64,000 nucleotides of DNA from Talpa occidentalis (taxonomy: Eukaryota > Chordata > Mammalia > Eulipotyphla > Talpidae): NCBI RefSeq assembly GCF_014898055.3, contig NW_023605305.1, positions 111,572,734 through 111,636,733 on the forward strand, read 5' to 3'. A model generated the notes under the pieces. That model was not told the origin of the DNA, searched no databases, and was given only the letters and a program-made list of their open reading frames with translations. Numbering within the stretch: position 1 is the first letter of the stretch; each line of letters opens with the position of its first letter. Of this stretch, positions 34,960 to 47,073 are shown piece after piece. A program made the translations under genes and the position numbers.

Positions 34960-35230
34960 GCGCACTTAAAAGCTGCGGCTCAAAGCTGAACCCCTTTCCC
35001 CATTCGCTGCCCCGCCTCCCGCGTGCTCAAGTCCCTCCCCACATCCATCCTGCCCATCTGCAACCCTCCCAGCTGCTCTTGGGGGTGCGCACATCCACCG
35101 CCAGCTTAGTGCTATTCTGCGGCCCCCGCAGCAGGTTTCCTCAGTGATTGGATTATGCTGGGGTCAGAGGTGCTGCGGGGGCGGCAGAAATTGGGGGTGT
35201 CAGTCCCCAAAAGCCTCTCCCCACTCCCCT
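34960..35230 (-). promoter_or_regulatory. Promoter-like region of gamma distal exon 1
   Basis: GC-rich with an intact CCAAT box on the minus strand (GATTGG at 35146-35151) in the conserved element TCAGTGATTGGATTATGCTGG, about 460 bases upstream of the ATG. Role inferred. Confidence 0.45.
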
Positions 35231-37179
35231 GGCAGCTGCGGTGACTTCAAACCTCCAAGCACAGGGCAGCTCCAGGAAGGGCGGCCCCTTGCTCTCAACT
35301 GTGCCTTGTGGCAGCCAGACCCGCCCAGGCTCTCTCCTCCCCTGTCAGAATAACAGGAAACTGGACTGTTCCAACAACCGCTGGGTGTGAGGGTGCCTGT
35401 TGCACCCCACCCGCTTTTCCTTAAACTCAACCTCAGCTGCTCCTTGTGCCCAGAACTGGATTCCAGCCATGGTGTCTCCTCCTCACTCTCTCTGGCTCCT
35501 CTTCTGTTTCAACTGTGGCTTTTCCCTCGGCCTCAGGAGTTCACCCCCTCAGTGGCCTCCCCGAATTTCTCTCTGCAGAGCAGCCACTGCCCTCTGGAAT
35601 GCCCCATCTTATTGGTCAGTGTTCCCCACTGGCTTGCCCCCACACCTCCCCCTGCAGCCCCAGGGGGCCCAGACCCAAGGACTCCACCCCAGGAAGGGGC
35701 CCTTTTCCTTCAGAGAAGCCCAGAGCTGTCCCAGCCCAGCTGAGGCAGGTGGAGACTCTTGCCCAGACCAGGACTCCCTGCCCCCCCCACATGCCACCAG
35801 GTGCAGCTGGGAAGCAGGTGGAAATCCATTGACTGTGGGTCTCCTCCCAGCACCCCACCTGGGCCCCAGCATCCAAGTCACGTGGCCTGTACTTTCAGAA
35901 ATCACGAACTATTTCTTCAATGAACCTAAAATCTTACAAGGCATCTCTCATGGGTGAAATTTCAGAAGCCAAAGTCCTTTACCTGGAAGCAGGAGACCTT
36001 CAGACACCCCCTACCATCTGTAGATATTGGGGGTATATGACAAGTGCAGTGTTTACCCCAAGATGTGAGGAAATCGGGGTCCTCCGCTGCCCGGGGCTGG
36101 CAGGACCTCGGGCAACCTGAGAAGGGAGGCTGGGGTCTGACAAGATGGAACATCAAACTGGAGCCCAATCCGTGCCCTGTGTTAAGTGCGCGGCCTGGAT
36201 TAGCGGGATGTGACCACTGTCCTGTGCCTACAGAGGAGGAAACTGAGGCTCAGGGCACATGCCTGCCCGAGGACACGCAGAGGGAGTGGCCGAGACCAAC
36301 CCAAGCCAAGTTCAAGGCATCACACTCATCTTTCACCTGGGGGAACACAACTTTGGGACTAGCAGCAAGGGTCAGCCCCCTAAAAGCAGGGCTAAGGGGA
36401 GCAATGCCCACTTTCCTGGGGTGGAAGTACCCCCAAGGTCATCGTCTCCGGACATTGGATGAGGAAAGACTCATTAGTCTTCCTTGGTGGACGCGCCTCT
36501 GACCAAGCAGCAGTGCCAGCTCCTTCAGTATGAGAAATGCATTTATAAGAGCCCCGATGTGCCTGGCCTGGCAGACTCCAAGCATCACAGTGGCTCAGGG
36601 CCTGGACTGTTCATGCTCTGAGCACCTGCCACCTAAAGGGCTCACGGTATTTTTCATTCTGCAACTGGTGTTGAAAGAGCACGTTTCATCTGCTTGTCCT
36701 TGCAGATGTCACCGCTAGGTAAGAGAGGCGGCTTTTTCAGCTGCTCTCCTGGCGCGAGGCTGCTGCTCTTCCTAGCACATCCCTCTTGTTCTGGGTCTTG
36801 CCAAAGCCCAGAAGACTCAGGGCCCAGCACGTAGCGGACAAAGCACTGCCTCTACTCCTGCCCAGCGTGGGAGGGGACGATCACTTGTCTATGTAAACAC
36901 TGGGCAGCTCTGCCCTGGGGATGTATAGGCACGAGCTTATTTCATCAAACTCTAGTTCCCTAGTTCCCTTTTAAAAAGGATTCCTGGCAGAGAGCGTTTG
37001 AGGAAAAACAGGCAAAAATAATACATAAAAGTGACACAGACCATGCTGGGTACCCAAGGGAGAGACAGTGCACCTCAACTCTTGGCCAAGCCAGCAGCTG
37101 CCAGAAGTTGATAAGCAGGCGGCAGAGGCCAGCACATCTTGCAGTCTCAGGAAGTTTGAGGTTTTAAAAAGAAAAAAAA

Positions 37180-37443
37180 GGGGCCTCCCCAGTGGCACAG
37201 CAGCTGAGCGCTGGGTTGGGAAGCTGCCCATAGCACCCTGCAGTGCCTGTTCGATCCTGGCCCTCAGGCGAGAGTCCCACATGGCGCACAGACCTCTCCT
37301 GCCGCCTGCTGCTCCCCTCAGCAGTGTGCTTTGTCACTCTGCCTGTTCTGCTCTCAGCTCTGCTCTGGTGAATTTTCTCACCCTCCCGCGCTTCTGACTG
37401 TACCCAGTGCTTGTATAAATAAATAAATAAATCTTAAAAAAAG
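37180..37443 (+). repeat. Young tRNA-derived SINE, gamma spacer
   Basis: Orthologue of 22538-22803, same insertion point in the GTTTTAAAAAGAAAAAAA flank. Confidence 0.92.
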
Positions 37444-37754
37444 GATGACCTCCCTGAGCCTCTCACTCTGTATCTAGTGCCTCTTGTGTATTCTCCCGTG
37501 GATTTCAAAGAATTACAGATGGGCTCAGACTGATCACACAAAACTGCTGTGCTTTAATCATTGTCAATCTTCTCAACTTGCAGATGGGATGAACCCAAAG
37601 CACCCCAGATTTGAGCTGTGTGGGGACCTGGGTCTGGGATGCTGGGCACAGGTGCCAGGCCTTGCTCTTTCCTCCATCCTGCAAGTGCTTGCTGAGCCTT
37701 CGGGGCCAGGGCAAGGCCACCCACTTAGCAGAACATGCTGTGGTCTCGCTGCAG

Positions 37755-38165
37755 TGGACTCCACCCCCACGCCATCAAGACTCTGGGAACTACAAATCCC
37801 ATGATCACCAAACGGAGGGCTGGGTGGACCTGAGGGTGGAGTTAAGCAGCGATTTTCTGAGTATTTAACCAGCCATCTGGCCGGGGGGCTGGGGGCTAGG
37901 GGGTCACTCTGTTGGCCTGATGTCACGTGGTTTCTCGCCAGCTCGGTGGGTCATGGGGATTTCAGGTCAGCAGAATGGGTGGGATGCAATTACGAGCTTA
38001 TCTCCCTCCTTTTCCCCTGAGTTATTCATTTCCCCTTCCCTGGTAAATAAACCTGTGATTAACCTTTTGCGTGTGTCTGCAGTTTAGCATGAGTAAGTCC
38101 CTTTAAGCGTGTGGGTGAGGACCCACAGTCACGTAACCTGTTTTTATCGGGGTTGCTCTGTAAGA
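37755..38165 (+). mobile_element. Solo LTR fragment, gamma
   Basis: Orthologue of 23116-23530; here the polyadenylation motif is intact (GGTAAATAAACCTG near 38040). Confidence 0.7.
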
Positions 38166-39517
38166 GGACAGCGGACGCCAGGTAATGCAAACAGCCATAT
38201 TTTCAACATAATTTACTACAGGTCTCTGAAATGCATATAAAACATTTTAGTGCAACATCTTACAAAGAGTGTTCCTTAAAAAAAAGCAAAGAAAAGCAAA
38301 CCAACAGCTCTCTACATCATGCACGAGGAGCTTTCTGACCCCACCTTCTTTTTCCTTCAACCATCAACGCAGAGAAACCATTGTTTGAAAAGAATAGGAA
38401 AATCTGCTACAGAAACCCCCAGGGGAGAGAGGGTGCGGTCCTCTCCGTGTCCTGGAACTGGCCTCGCACAGTGTGGTGTTTCATCAATGCAGCCTCAGAG
38501 ATGTGCCCAAGTCAAGACAGTGGCTGCAGATTTCCTCTTGGTCCAGACCACGGAAGCTCCGGCGGGCAACGTGCAATGAGGCCCCGCGGCCACTGGAGGG
38601 CGCCATATCCTGTCCTCGGACACCCCAGTTCCCAAGACATGGGCAAAGCAAGCAGGTCCTGGGGATTTTCCTAGAAAGCTTGGAGAGGCTCAACTTTGGA
38701 AGGTCTCCCCCAGGTCAGTAGAAAATACAGAGGAAAAAAAATTATTAAAGTACTGGCTCCAGTTTCTTCTTGTCTTTCAAGTTTCCTGCAACTGCTTCAC
38801 ATATTGAATTACCTGCAGCACCTGCTATTCTACAGCTGTGAACCCATTCAGACCCAAATCTTAGTTGCACACCCGTCCCAGGCAGCCCTCTGCATCTTTC
38901 CAATCAGAAAACAGTCAGACATCGCCCTCCCTGACTCAGTTTCTAAGTTAGGGGTAGGCAATTTCCACCACCAAATGGGGCGAAGCATGCCTTCCTTCCT
39001 CGCCAGAGTCGATTCGCACCTCAGAAGTGTCGATGCAGCATAATAAATAGGGATGAGCATGGGGGCAGCGGTGGGACCAGGGTGTCTCCAAAGAGCACCC
39101 TGGGCTGCCTGGGAGGAAAAGCAGGGTTACACCACCTGCCAGAAACGGGCTTAGCAGCTGCTGTGCACCCAGCCACTTGCAGAGCCCGATAAGGACCAGC
39201 AGCACCAACTTGGCCTGCAGAATCCCACTGCTCTCCCTGTCCGTTCAGTATCAGGACAAGATGTTGCAGCGATCACTCCATCCATTAAGTGCCAGAATTC
39301 CTGGTGGCTTATTGCAAATTGGCATCTTGCGGGATTCAAGAGGCAAGTTCACAGAGGAAGGGAAATGACACTCTTCGCCACAAAACATGGGAATTCCAGG
39401 GCATAAACATCTCCATGGAGGTTGACACTGGCTCCAGGCATGTCTGGGAGTAGGTGAGGTGTGGCTCTTTGATGCAAAACAGGGGTGCCCCATCTTCCCT
39501 TAGGAGTTCAGGCTCTT

Positions 39518-39783
39518 TTTCTTTTTTAAAAAAAGATTTATTTTTATTTATACAAGAGTCAGGGCACAGGCCAGGGAGGGTGTGAGGATTCACCAGAGAC
39601 AGAGTAGGGAGCAGAACAGGCAGAAGGACTGAAAACACTGGTGAGGGGAACAGTGGGCGAGAGAGGAGAGGTCTGCTCTGCCATGCAGGAATCTCCCTGG
39701 CTGGCTGGGAATCGAAACCGCGCTGCAGAGTCTGCGGACAGCTCCATAGCACTGTGTTCAACCCGCCCACACCTGTAGGCCTT
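39518..39783 (-). repeat. SINE exonised in delta terminal exon
   Basis: Same insertion as in beta and gamma; duplications GGAGTTCAGGCTCTT (39503-39517) and GGAGTTCTGGCTCTT (39784-39798). Past it, the minus strand carries remnants of the old IGSF3 tail. Confidence 0.9.
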
Positions 39784-39911
39784 GGAGTTCTGGCTCTTGA
39801 AGCGCAACAGCAGGATGGTGATGATGAGGATGCCGAAGATGGGGAAGGGGTAGAAGAGGACGAAGTAGAAGAGCGCATCTTTGGAGCCAATGCTGGACTG
39901 CAGGGTGGAGC
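39559..39911 (-). CDS. IGSF3: IGSF3-like TM exon with SINE tail, copy delta
   Basis: The acceptor CAG ends at 39912, phase 1. It encodes STLQSSIGSKDA, TM LFYFVLFYPFPIFGILIITI, LLLRFKSQNSK, AYRCGRVEHSAMELS and the SINE tail. This copy is the closest of the three to human IGSF3 in the TM segment. A small deletion in the SINE moves the stop to TGA at 39561-39559, ending ...SHPPWPVP, six residues earlier than beta and gamma. Confidence 0.88.
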
Positions 39912-41677
39912 CTGGAAGGGGCCAGTGGGAGACAAGTCAAGAGGCTGAGAACCTGGGCTTTATTCCCAAGAACCTGACCCAGCCCAAGGGAAGCTACTTG
40001 GTGGACTCCCTGCCCCCAACCCTGACTTTCTGTCCCCTGCTACCCTTGGCATCCTTTTTGCATAACAGCGCCTCCTCCAGCTCAGTGCAAATAAAGCAAT
40101 GCTCCCAAGCCCTAGTGGGAACCTGAGTCCCTACTTGGAAAGCCACATGACACTGATGGATTATAAGCTCAACTCTATGAGGAAGGAAAGAAGCTGACCC
40201 CAGTTTCTCTCATTCTCCTGACGGTTGTATTTTATACTTTCCCTTTGCATTCAGTTCTGCTCCAGAAGTCCTTCTTTGGCGATATAAATGTTCCCTTCCT
40301 GACAGCTCCTGAGAGTAGTTTTCCCAGAAACAATGCTTCTTTAATGAACACAATCTTTAATTATCACTGTGGGGTCCCAGATGTCCACGGGGTGTCTGTG
40401 GCTGCAGAGGACACAGCCTCCTCGCCCTGGACATGGAGGGGTATGAAGCCAGTCCCCCAGCCCTTGTCCAGGTCAGCCCTTGGACTTGGAAGAACTCAGC
40501 AGGAGCCTGGTCTCTGAGGCTGCTGGATAGTCGCTGTTCCTTGAAATGCCATACACAGGGGTCGCCACAGTGGCAGAGAATACGTGGCCTCCACATGCTC
40601 CCTGGGCTTTTGGACTGGAGCTTTTTCAGCAGTGTGTTGGGGGGTCTGAGCACAATACAGGTCTTTCCCTGCCTTCCTTTCTAGTGCACAGCTGCTGCTT
40701 ATCAGTATGCTCAAGAACATTCAACACACACTTACACCTATTAGATCTCTAAAGCATGTGAAATTGTTGACAGTCAACTACTTTGACCTGTAAAATCTCA
40801 GCATCATAGGCGTCAATCTGAAGCATGTAAACGAGGTGATCAAAGAAAAGAAATAGCAAATGAAACTCAAAATTTCTAATCAAATTTATCTGGTAAAAAG
40901 TTTTGACTGAAAACAAGTAGAAATTTCTAGTGACCTTTTTGCTTCTACATTATAGACTAATTGTGCTAATTACTGACACCATTTTCAGTCTCAGAGAATC
41001 CACATTTTGAGAGTAGCCAATCAAGAGCACCTCGTTAGAACAGATGATTCAAGGTCAGCAAGAATTTCCTCCATGTCTTTTATAGAATCCAAACTTAGAG
41101 TTCTGGAACATTCTGTAGCAACACCAATGGAAGCTCAACTGTTCTCTGAGAGAACTGTTCCCTGTGAGAGGTCTGCCCTTCTAGGCTGGTCCTTCCCAGG
41201 GGACCATGAAAATCCACCTACATCCATGTCACCCTCCAAAATAAAAATGACCCAGGAAAACAGAAAGAGTGACAGGGAGGCGTTGGGGCTTCATTTTCTC
41301 TCCTTATGAGTCTGAAGCACTTGTTAATTGGCTAAAGGAGATCAGAGTGAATATTCTAAAGTGTAACACAGTAACCCCTGACCAGGTATTTGTGTGATGA
41401 ACTCTACCACAGGCTGGTGAACAACAGAGGAAACACTACAACAGACTCGGTGTGGCATCAGGATTATTGCACAGATGGACGATGACTGTGTTATCACGGC
41501 CGCTCACACTCCTGAGTTGGCCTGGGCCATCAGGGTCAGTGACATGAACGGTGTGTCAAGTCCTCAGTGCCCGGGACAGGCAAGGAAAGTGCTTATTAAC
41601 CTGCAAACCGCCCTGCCCTGTCCCTGAGACACAGCTGTCACCAGTGCGACCCTCCCCTGCCAACTGGGGAAACTCAC

Positions 41678-42160
41678 CGGTGTCCAGGACGCGGATGCTG
41701 ATGGGGGCCGACTCCTCCTCTGCCAGCAGGTACCAATCTCCCTGAGGGCCGGGCAGCCACTCCTCCACGCGGCAGGAGTAGTTGCCCGTGTCCTGCGGGC
41801 TGGCCTGCAGCACCGTGAGCCGGAAGAGCAGCAGCGAGGGCCTCTGGAAGCGGAGTCTGCCCTCCCAGGGGCCTCCCTCTGGGCCGAAGACCCCGTCAGG
41901 GCCCACACGCAGCAGTGCAGTCCTCTCCGTGGGGTCCTCCCCCTGCTCCTCCTCCTGCTCCTCCTCCTGCTCCTCCTGTCCTGCCAGGCCAGGGCTGCCC
42001 TTTTCTCCGCTGACTTTCGTCCTCAGGGAAAACCAGGCCACAGCGAAGCGGGAGTCCTGGCTCGAGCGAGATGTGATGCTGCAGTCCAGCTGGAAGGCGG
42101 CCTTCTCGGGCACCGTGGCGTTGGGGACCACCAGGATCACTTGCAGGGCCACACCTGGGA
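41678..42160 (-). CDS. IGSF3: IGSF3-like last Ig domain exon, copy delta
   Basis: Phase 1-1, 483 bases, open. Hallmarks are PNATVPEKAAFQLDC, VAWFSLRTKVSGEKGSPG, acidic run QEEQEEEQEEEQGEDPTER, DTGNYSC, EEWLPGPQGDWYLL and SAPISIRVLDTG. EEWLP.PQ..WY matches human IGSF3 more closely than the EERL or EEQL of alpha, beta and gamma. Donor GTGAGT at 41677-41672; acceptor CCCTAG at 42161-42166. Confidence 0.95.
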
Positions 42161-43572
42161 CTAGGGACAGAGACGGGAGGTGTGTCCATCACTGAAGACC
42201 TGACAGGAGCACCAGAGAACTGGCACCGCAGCGGGGGGTACCTGTGTGGAGGGGTAACAGCCCACGGGAGAGCAGAGCTCTAGGAGCGGAGCAGACGCCT
42301 CACGAGGATGCTCTGTGCATGGAGACTGAAAGTGGGGAGTAGCTGAGGAAGGGGGGCCGTGAGAGGCCCCCAGTCCCCCCTGCTTGTGTTCTGTGGGAGG
42401 AGCCCTGCTCCTGGGGAATCACAAGCAGAGCTGGACAGACTGACTGGAGTCACTTCCTGGCACAATGGGGGCGGGGAGGGAAGGGGACCAGGGGAGGAGT
42501 GAGCAGGTCAGAATGGGGGCGCCAGAGGGGAAGGGGGGAAAACAGTCCCCCAGGCTAGCTGCAGGCAGGGAGGCATGTGCGGGGTTGTCCTCAGGACCTC
42601 TTTAGCCCCACAAGGGCGGCAAAGCTGCAGCTGCAGAAGGAGGTGGAGACCAGGGGCTCAGGGTCTGAGGAGATAAAGACTCTGGGAGAGCAAGGACGCT
42701 AGGCCAGACAGATTAAGTGGGAGACCCGGAATTTAAAGTGTGGGGACCCCGGGGGTGACATGCTTTGCGGCGGCCACGGGTGGTGAGCACAGAACAGGTG
42801 AGCGCCAGACTCAAGCAGGTGGAGATGGAGTCAGGTGTGTCTAAGTGATGGAGAACCCCGCAGGTAAGCTGTGCATGTGCACCAGCCTGAGCCCAGGAGG
42901 GAGCACCCCACTGGGAGGGCCAAAGTGGTTGTGAGGACTCCAGGTGAGGCAGGAACTTCGGATTTGGCCCAGTGGAAGAGGCCAGTGTCCCACAGAGGAG
43001 TGGGCCCCCTGACCCTCAGACAATGGGGAATCAGAATTACTGGTGAAGTTTGAGGTTCTGTCCGCAGGGAGAGGCCAGGTAGATTGGGGGACAAGACCAC
43101 TGCGGCATGGGGGAGCAAGGACTGAGGAACCAGGAAACTAGAAAGGACTTTTGTCTCAACACTATTAAGTGATGGCCGCGTGCCTGACGGGAAGGGTGAA
43201 GCCCAGCGCCAGGCGATCTAGCGGCAGTGCAGCCTGACTGCAGAGGAACAGGGGCCAGCAGGGACTCCACAGCACCTCCTGTCCAGGGAGCTCAGCTCTG
43301 AGTTCCCTGCTGCTACTCCCTCTTTCCAGAACATTCCTAGCAAGACAAGTGACACTGCTGCCGTCGCTCTGCCCCAGGTACAGTTCCTCCCCCCTCAGTC
43401 ACTTCCTTTGCTCACCCAGAAGGTGACAAGGGACTGGAGTGGCTCCCGCAGGCCAGAAAGAGGACACACGCCTGACCCATAGGACGGCCGGTTCTCGCCT
43501 CGTGACCCATTTTTTGTAACAGTCTCTTCGAATAGGTGGGAATGCGTCATTTTAAGCAAATCACATTATTCA

Positions 43573-43883
43573 AATCACTTTAAGAGTAAACTTGGTGCTG
43601 CCCTTAGTTCTGCCATATTTGACTTTGTACTCATCTTAGTCTGCAACGTTATATTGAAGATGGTGAGGTCCCCGGTCCGGGTGTCTAAATGAGCCCTGTT
43701 TATAAAGGGCGGGAAAGATCTGGGCTCCGGTAAAAGTTCTCCTCCCATTCGATGACTTTATTCTTGCCTTTTCCCACAGGATATCTTTAAAGGCTACAGG
43801 TTATACTATTTTGAAAGTCACATTCTGATTTATGCCTCCAGATAGAACCACATTTTTGGGCTGGGTATCACAGACAATGAGAT
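43573..43883 (-). pseudogene. CD58: CD58-like V-domain exon remnant, copy delta
   Basis: The acceptor CCTAG lies just above 43883. The sequence is homologous to the beta V exon. The A-run is one base short and changed (TGGGAAAAGG), shifting the frame to ENFYRSPDLSRPL and a stop. Later the conserved frame also has CAA changed to TAA, plus the shared 1-base deletion and the lost donor. Confidence 0.82.
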
Positions 43884-44441
43884 CTAGGAGGGGGGAAAAT
43901 TGGTTAGGAAGCAGCACATGATTTTAGTGAAAACAGAAAAGCATCTTCCAAGATGCCCTTTAGGGAGAAACAAGTTACATTACGCATACGTTATCTTGTG
44001 CTGTGCTAAAGTGAAAACTGCCAGCAGCAAGCAGGACACCCGTGACCATGTAGTTGACTCTTTACTAGGGAACTCGGGCCCGGAAATCTAAGGAATGATC
44101 CAGCTTATGGAGCCCTGGATATGTCAGGGGCTGGGGACGACACTGGGAACTGGGAACGAGGCAGCAAGAAGCCAGGCATCGTCCTGAGCCCCGGGCACCC
44201 CAGCTGAGGGAGAGGACTCAGAGCAGGCGTGGGAGCCTCCAACCCAAGGGCTTTCAGGGAAGTCAGGCTGAAACTGATCCAGGACGACAAATCACTGAAG
44301 GAGAGAGGAGTTAGCCCAGCCAGCAATGGTAGGGGGAGAGGAGACAGTCACACAGAGGGAGGAAGCACCTCCCAAGGCAGTCCCTGATAAAATAAACAGC
44401 CTGGGACTGAGGAAACAAAAGCCTATCCAAAGGGCTAGAAT

Positions 44442-44715
44442 GGGGGTCTCTGTGGTGGCTCAAGGGGAAGCGCCTCAACACCATGAAGCTATTGGCAGGC
44501 ACTGTGGCATGAGTTCTATCCCAGGCCAGGGAGCTACCCACATGGCCCAGCAGACCTCTCCTGTCTCCCCGCTGCTCCCCTCAGCAGAGCATTTCAGCAG
44601 ATCTACCTGTTGTGCTCCCTGTTCTGTCTCTGGTGAATCCTCTCATCCCTGCACTCACCTCTGGCCTACAACCCAGCTCTTGCAGACATAAACAAATAAA
44701 TCTTTAGAAAAAAAT
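44442..44715 (+). repeat. tRNA-derived SINE, intron 1 of delta
   Basis: Orthologue of 2841-3112 and 15211-15485. Confidence 0.85.
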
Positions 44716-47024
44716 TGCAAAAACTTTTCATTGCTAAGGAATATCAATATATTTAAAAACAGAGCTAGAAAATTGTTGCCATCTAATAACGTTTTAGTGA
44801 TAATGGGCTTAGGGCTGAAATCCTCACTGGATGCTAAAAGATTAGAGGAGAGATTGTCAGGGAACAAGAGATCCCCACAATCTTAGTCAATTACTTATTT
44901 GCAATGCGGTAACGGTGCCTGTAAAGTGAGAAATCTCTGGGCCATCACGTTGACCAAGCCGTAGACATTCACATCTCCACAGTGGGACCAATGGACAGAG
45001 TTTGCTTCCTCATGAGATGAGTGGAGCAGACCAGGACACACCTACAAAGAGTATCCTGCCCGACAACCACGTTTTAACCAGAACCCAAACACCACCAAAA
45101 GGCAGACAGTCCAAATCAAGGCATATTCTATAAACTAACTGGTCGGAACCCCCGAGAACAGCAGCCCTAAAGTAAAAAGCAAACTCGTAGACGCAAGGGG
45201 CCGAAAGAGGTTCCACCACCAGATGAAGTGCTGACCCAGATCTGACTCAGCCAGAAAGCAGCCCAGGACAAGGCTGTGTTTGCTGACCAGGCTCTGGGGC
45301 TCACTGAGATGCAGTGTCTTAAAAGACAAGCTGGATCATTCAGGGGCAGGTCGTCCTGAGGTTTGCATCTCTCAAAAGGTTTTGCGAAAAATAACCCATT
45401 TAAGTGCATGCGTCTGAGTGTGTGTTTGATCTATAAAGGAGAAGTCAACCACTGTGGTGAAATTGACGTGTGTAGTGTTCCAAAGTTGTGAAAATTTAAA
45501 AAGAACTATTAACGGCTCCCCCTCCTCTCTGCTTTCCTAATCTCTGTATTAGTAACTGTGTGCTGTGCCATCACCCCACATTTCTCTATTTGCTCTTTTT
45601 CACTGTCTCCCCCTCCCCCAGCCCCTGAGCAGGGAGTGTTGTGCCCTGCTGTGTGCTCAGGCCTTGTACAGTGCCCCCCACACAGCTGATGCTCAGTATT
45701 TGTTGAGCAACAGATGTTCACAGTAATTGTATGAATTCTTACGGACACTATTATCCTTTCTCTCCCAGAAAGGGCGCCCTCAGAAACTGCCCTCGGCGCA
45801 CCTGGAGTGTGTGTCCAGTGTCCCTGGGGGACACGGAGGAGGGACCATTCACTGCCCAAGTTCACCTGTAAACTCTTGCTCCCTGGCTTCCTTGCCTGGC
45901 TTCCTCCTCCTGGGATCTCTTCCCACATCACTGCAGCTCCAGCACCTCCCTCCTAGGAAGCCAGGTTCCACCACCCCCCCTCCCTGGAAGGCTTTGCTTC
46001 ACAGAGGACGCCTGATTTCACAAAAGACAAGGCTCTCCTCCTCTGCAGGCCCAGGGCTTTGGTGCTTCTTTTAATCCCTCTTCCTACACTGGTACCTGAC
46101 ACTGTGGAAACTCTGAGCCTTCCCCAAACCCTCCCCCAGGTCCTACACCTGGGAGAACGCAAAGGGCAGTGACTCAGAAAAGCCTGAAGACTGGAGTGGA
46201 ATGTGGATCTGGCAGATGGTCCCAAGGGCTCCCAGCAGGCCCCGCCCCCACGCCCCACCCAAAGGAAGAATGAGTTAGGGGGGCTGCTCTCCAGGGGTTC
46301 ACTGTGACTTGCCCCCAGACTGGAGGTGTTGGGAGGGTGAGGAGGTCAGAAACAAGGCAAAGATACCCATGTCCTGGGGCTGTGCTGCTGATTTCCTAAA
46401 GCTAGAAAGGGAATCAGAAGGTTCTAGACACAGGTTCATTCCTTTAAGACCAAAGGGAGGGGAAGGCATCATCACTGCCTGCTTAGGAACCCCAAAGTGC
46501 AGACTAGGTCCCCTGCTCAAACGCTCTCTCTGCCCTCCCCCTGCCAGGGTCGGCTTCCCACCCCAAGCTGGCCCGTTGGGGGGCAGAAGCCACCAGCACT
46601 GGCAGGGGGGGAACCTGCTGAGGGGGGGTGCAGATCGTCACCCCAGCAGGGATCCACCCCCAAGGCGCGGGTGGGGGAGCCTGAGGTAGGCCCAGCGCGG
46701 TTCTGTCCCCTCAAGTCTAAGGCCAGGGCAGCTCAGAGGCCGAGAAGTAACTGAATTTCAGAGAAAAGCCACAACCTTCCAGGGCAGGCTGCGCGGGGCG
46801 GGAGCCTGGATCTGCCCAAGGGGCTCAGAGGCCCCGAGAGAGAGATGAGCCCCGCGGAGAGCGCTGGGGCCCCCACTTCCTCCCCAGCCAGATGCAGACA
46901 CCCCGGGGAGAAGTTTCCTCCCGCGCCCCAAAGGAGGGGCGAGGTGACCCCTTTCCCCGGGACAGCTGGCTCGGGGAGTCCTCACCCCACCCTCTCAGCA
47001 GCCTCTGCCCGAGGGGTCACTCAC

Positions 47025-47073
47025 CGAGCAGGAGGAACAAGCCGCCGCCCCCCTCGCGCCCGAGGCCGGCCAT
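47025..47073 (-). CDS. CD58: Signal-peptide exon 1 of delta
   Basis: The ATG lies at 47073-47071, G at -3 and +4. It encodes MAGLGREGGGGLFLLL plus one base, donor GTGAGT at 47024-47019, phase 1. The hydrophobic core is short (LFLLL) until joined to VPGVALQVILVV. It lies at the edge of a CpG-rich island. Confidence 0.75.

Larger units (their letters stand above)
39559..47073 (-). other. Chimeric gene delta, complete
   Basis: Exon 1 (47025-47073), V remnant (43573-43883), Ig exon (41678-42160) and TM/tail exon (39559-39911). Exon 1, Ig and tail exons are open with intact splice sites; V skipping gives 885 coding bases, 294 residues. It has the best CpG-rich promoter of the array, lacks the SINE near exon 1, and keeps a single exon-1 block, so it looks nearest the ancestral chimera. 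Confidence 0.75.
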
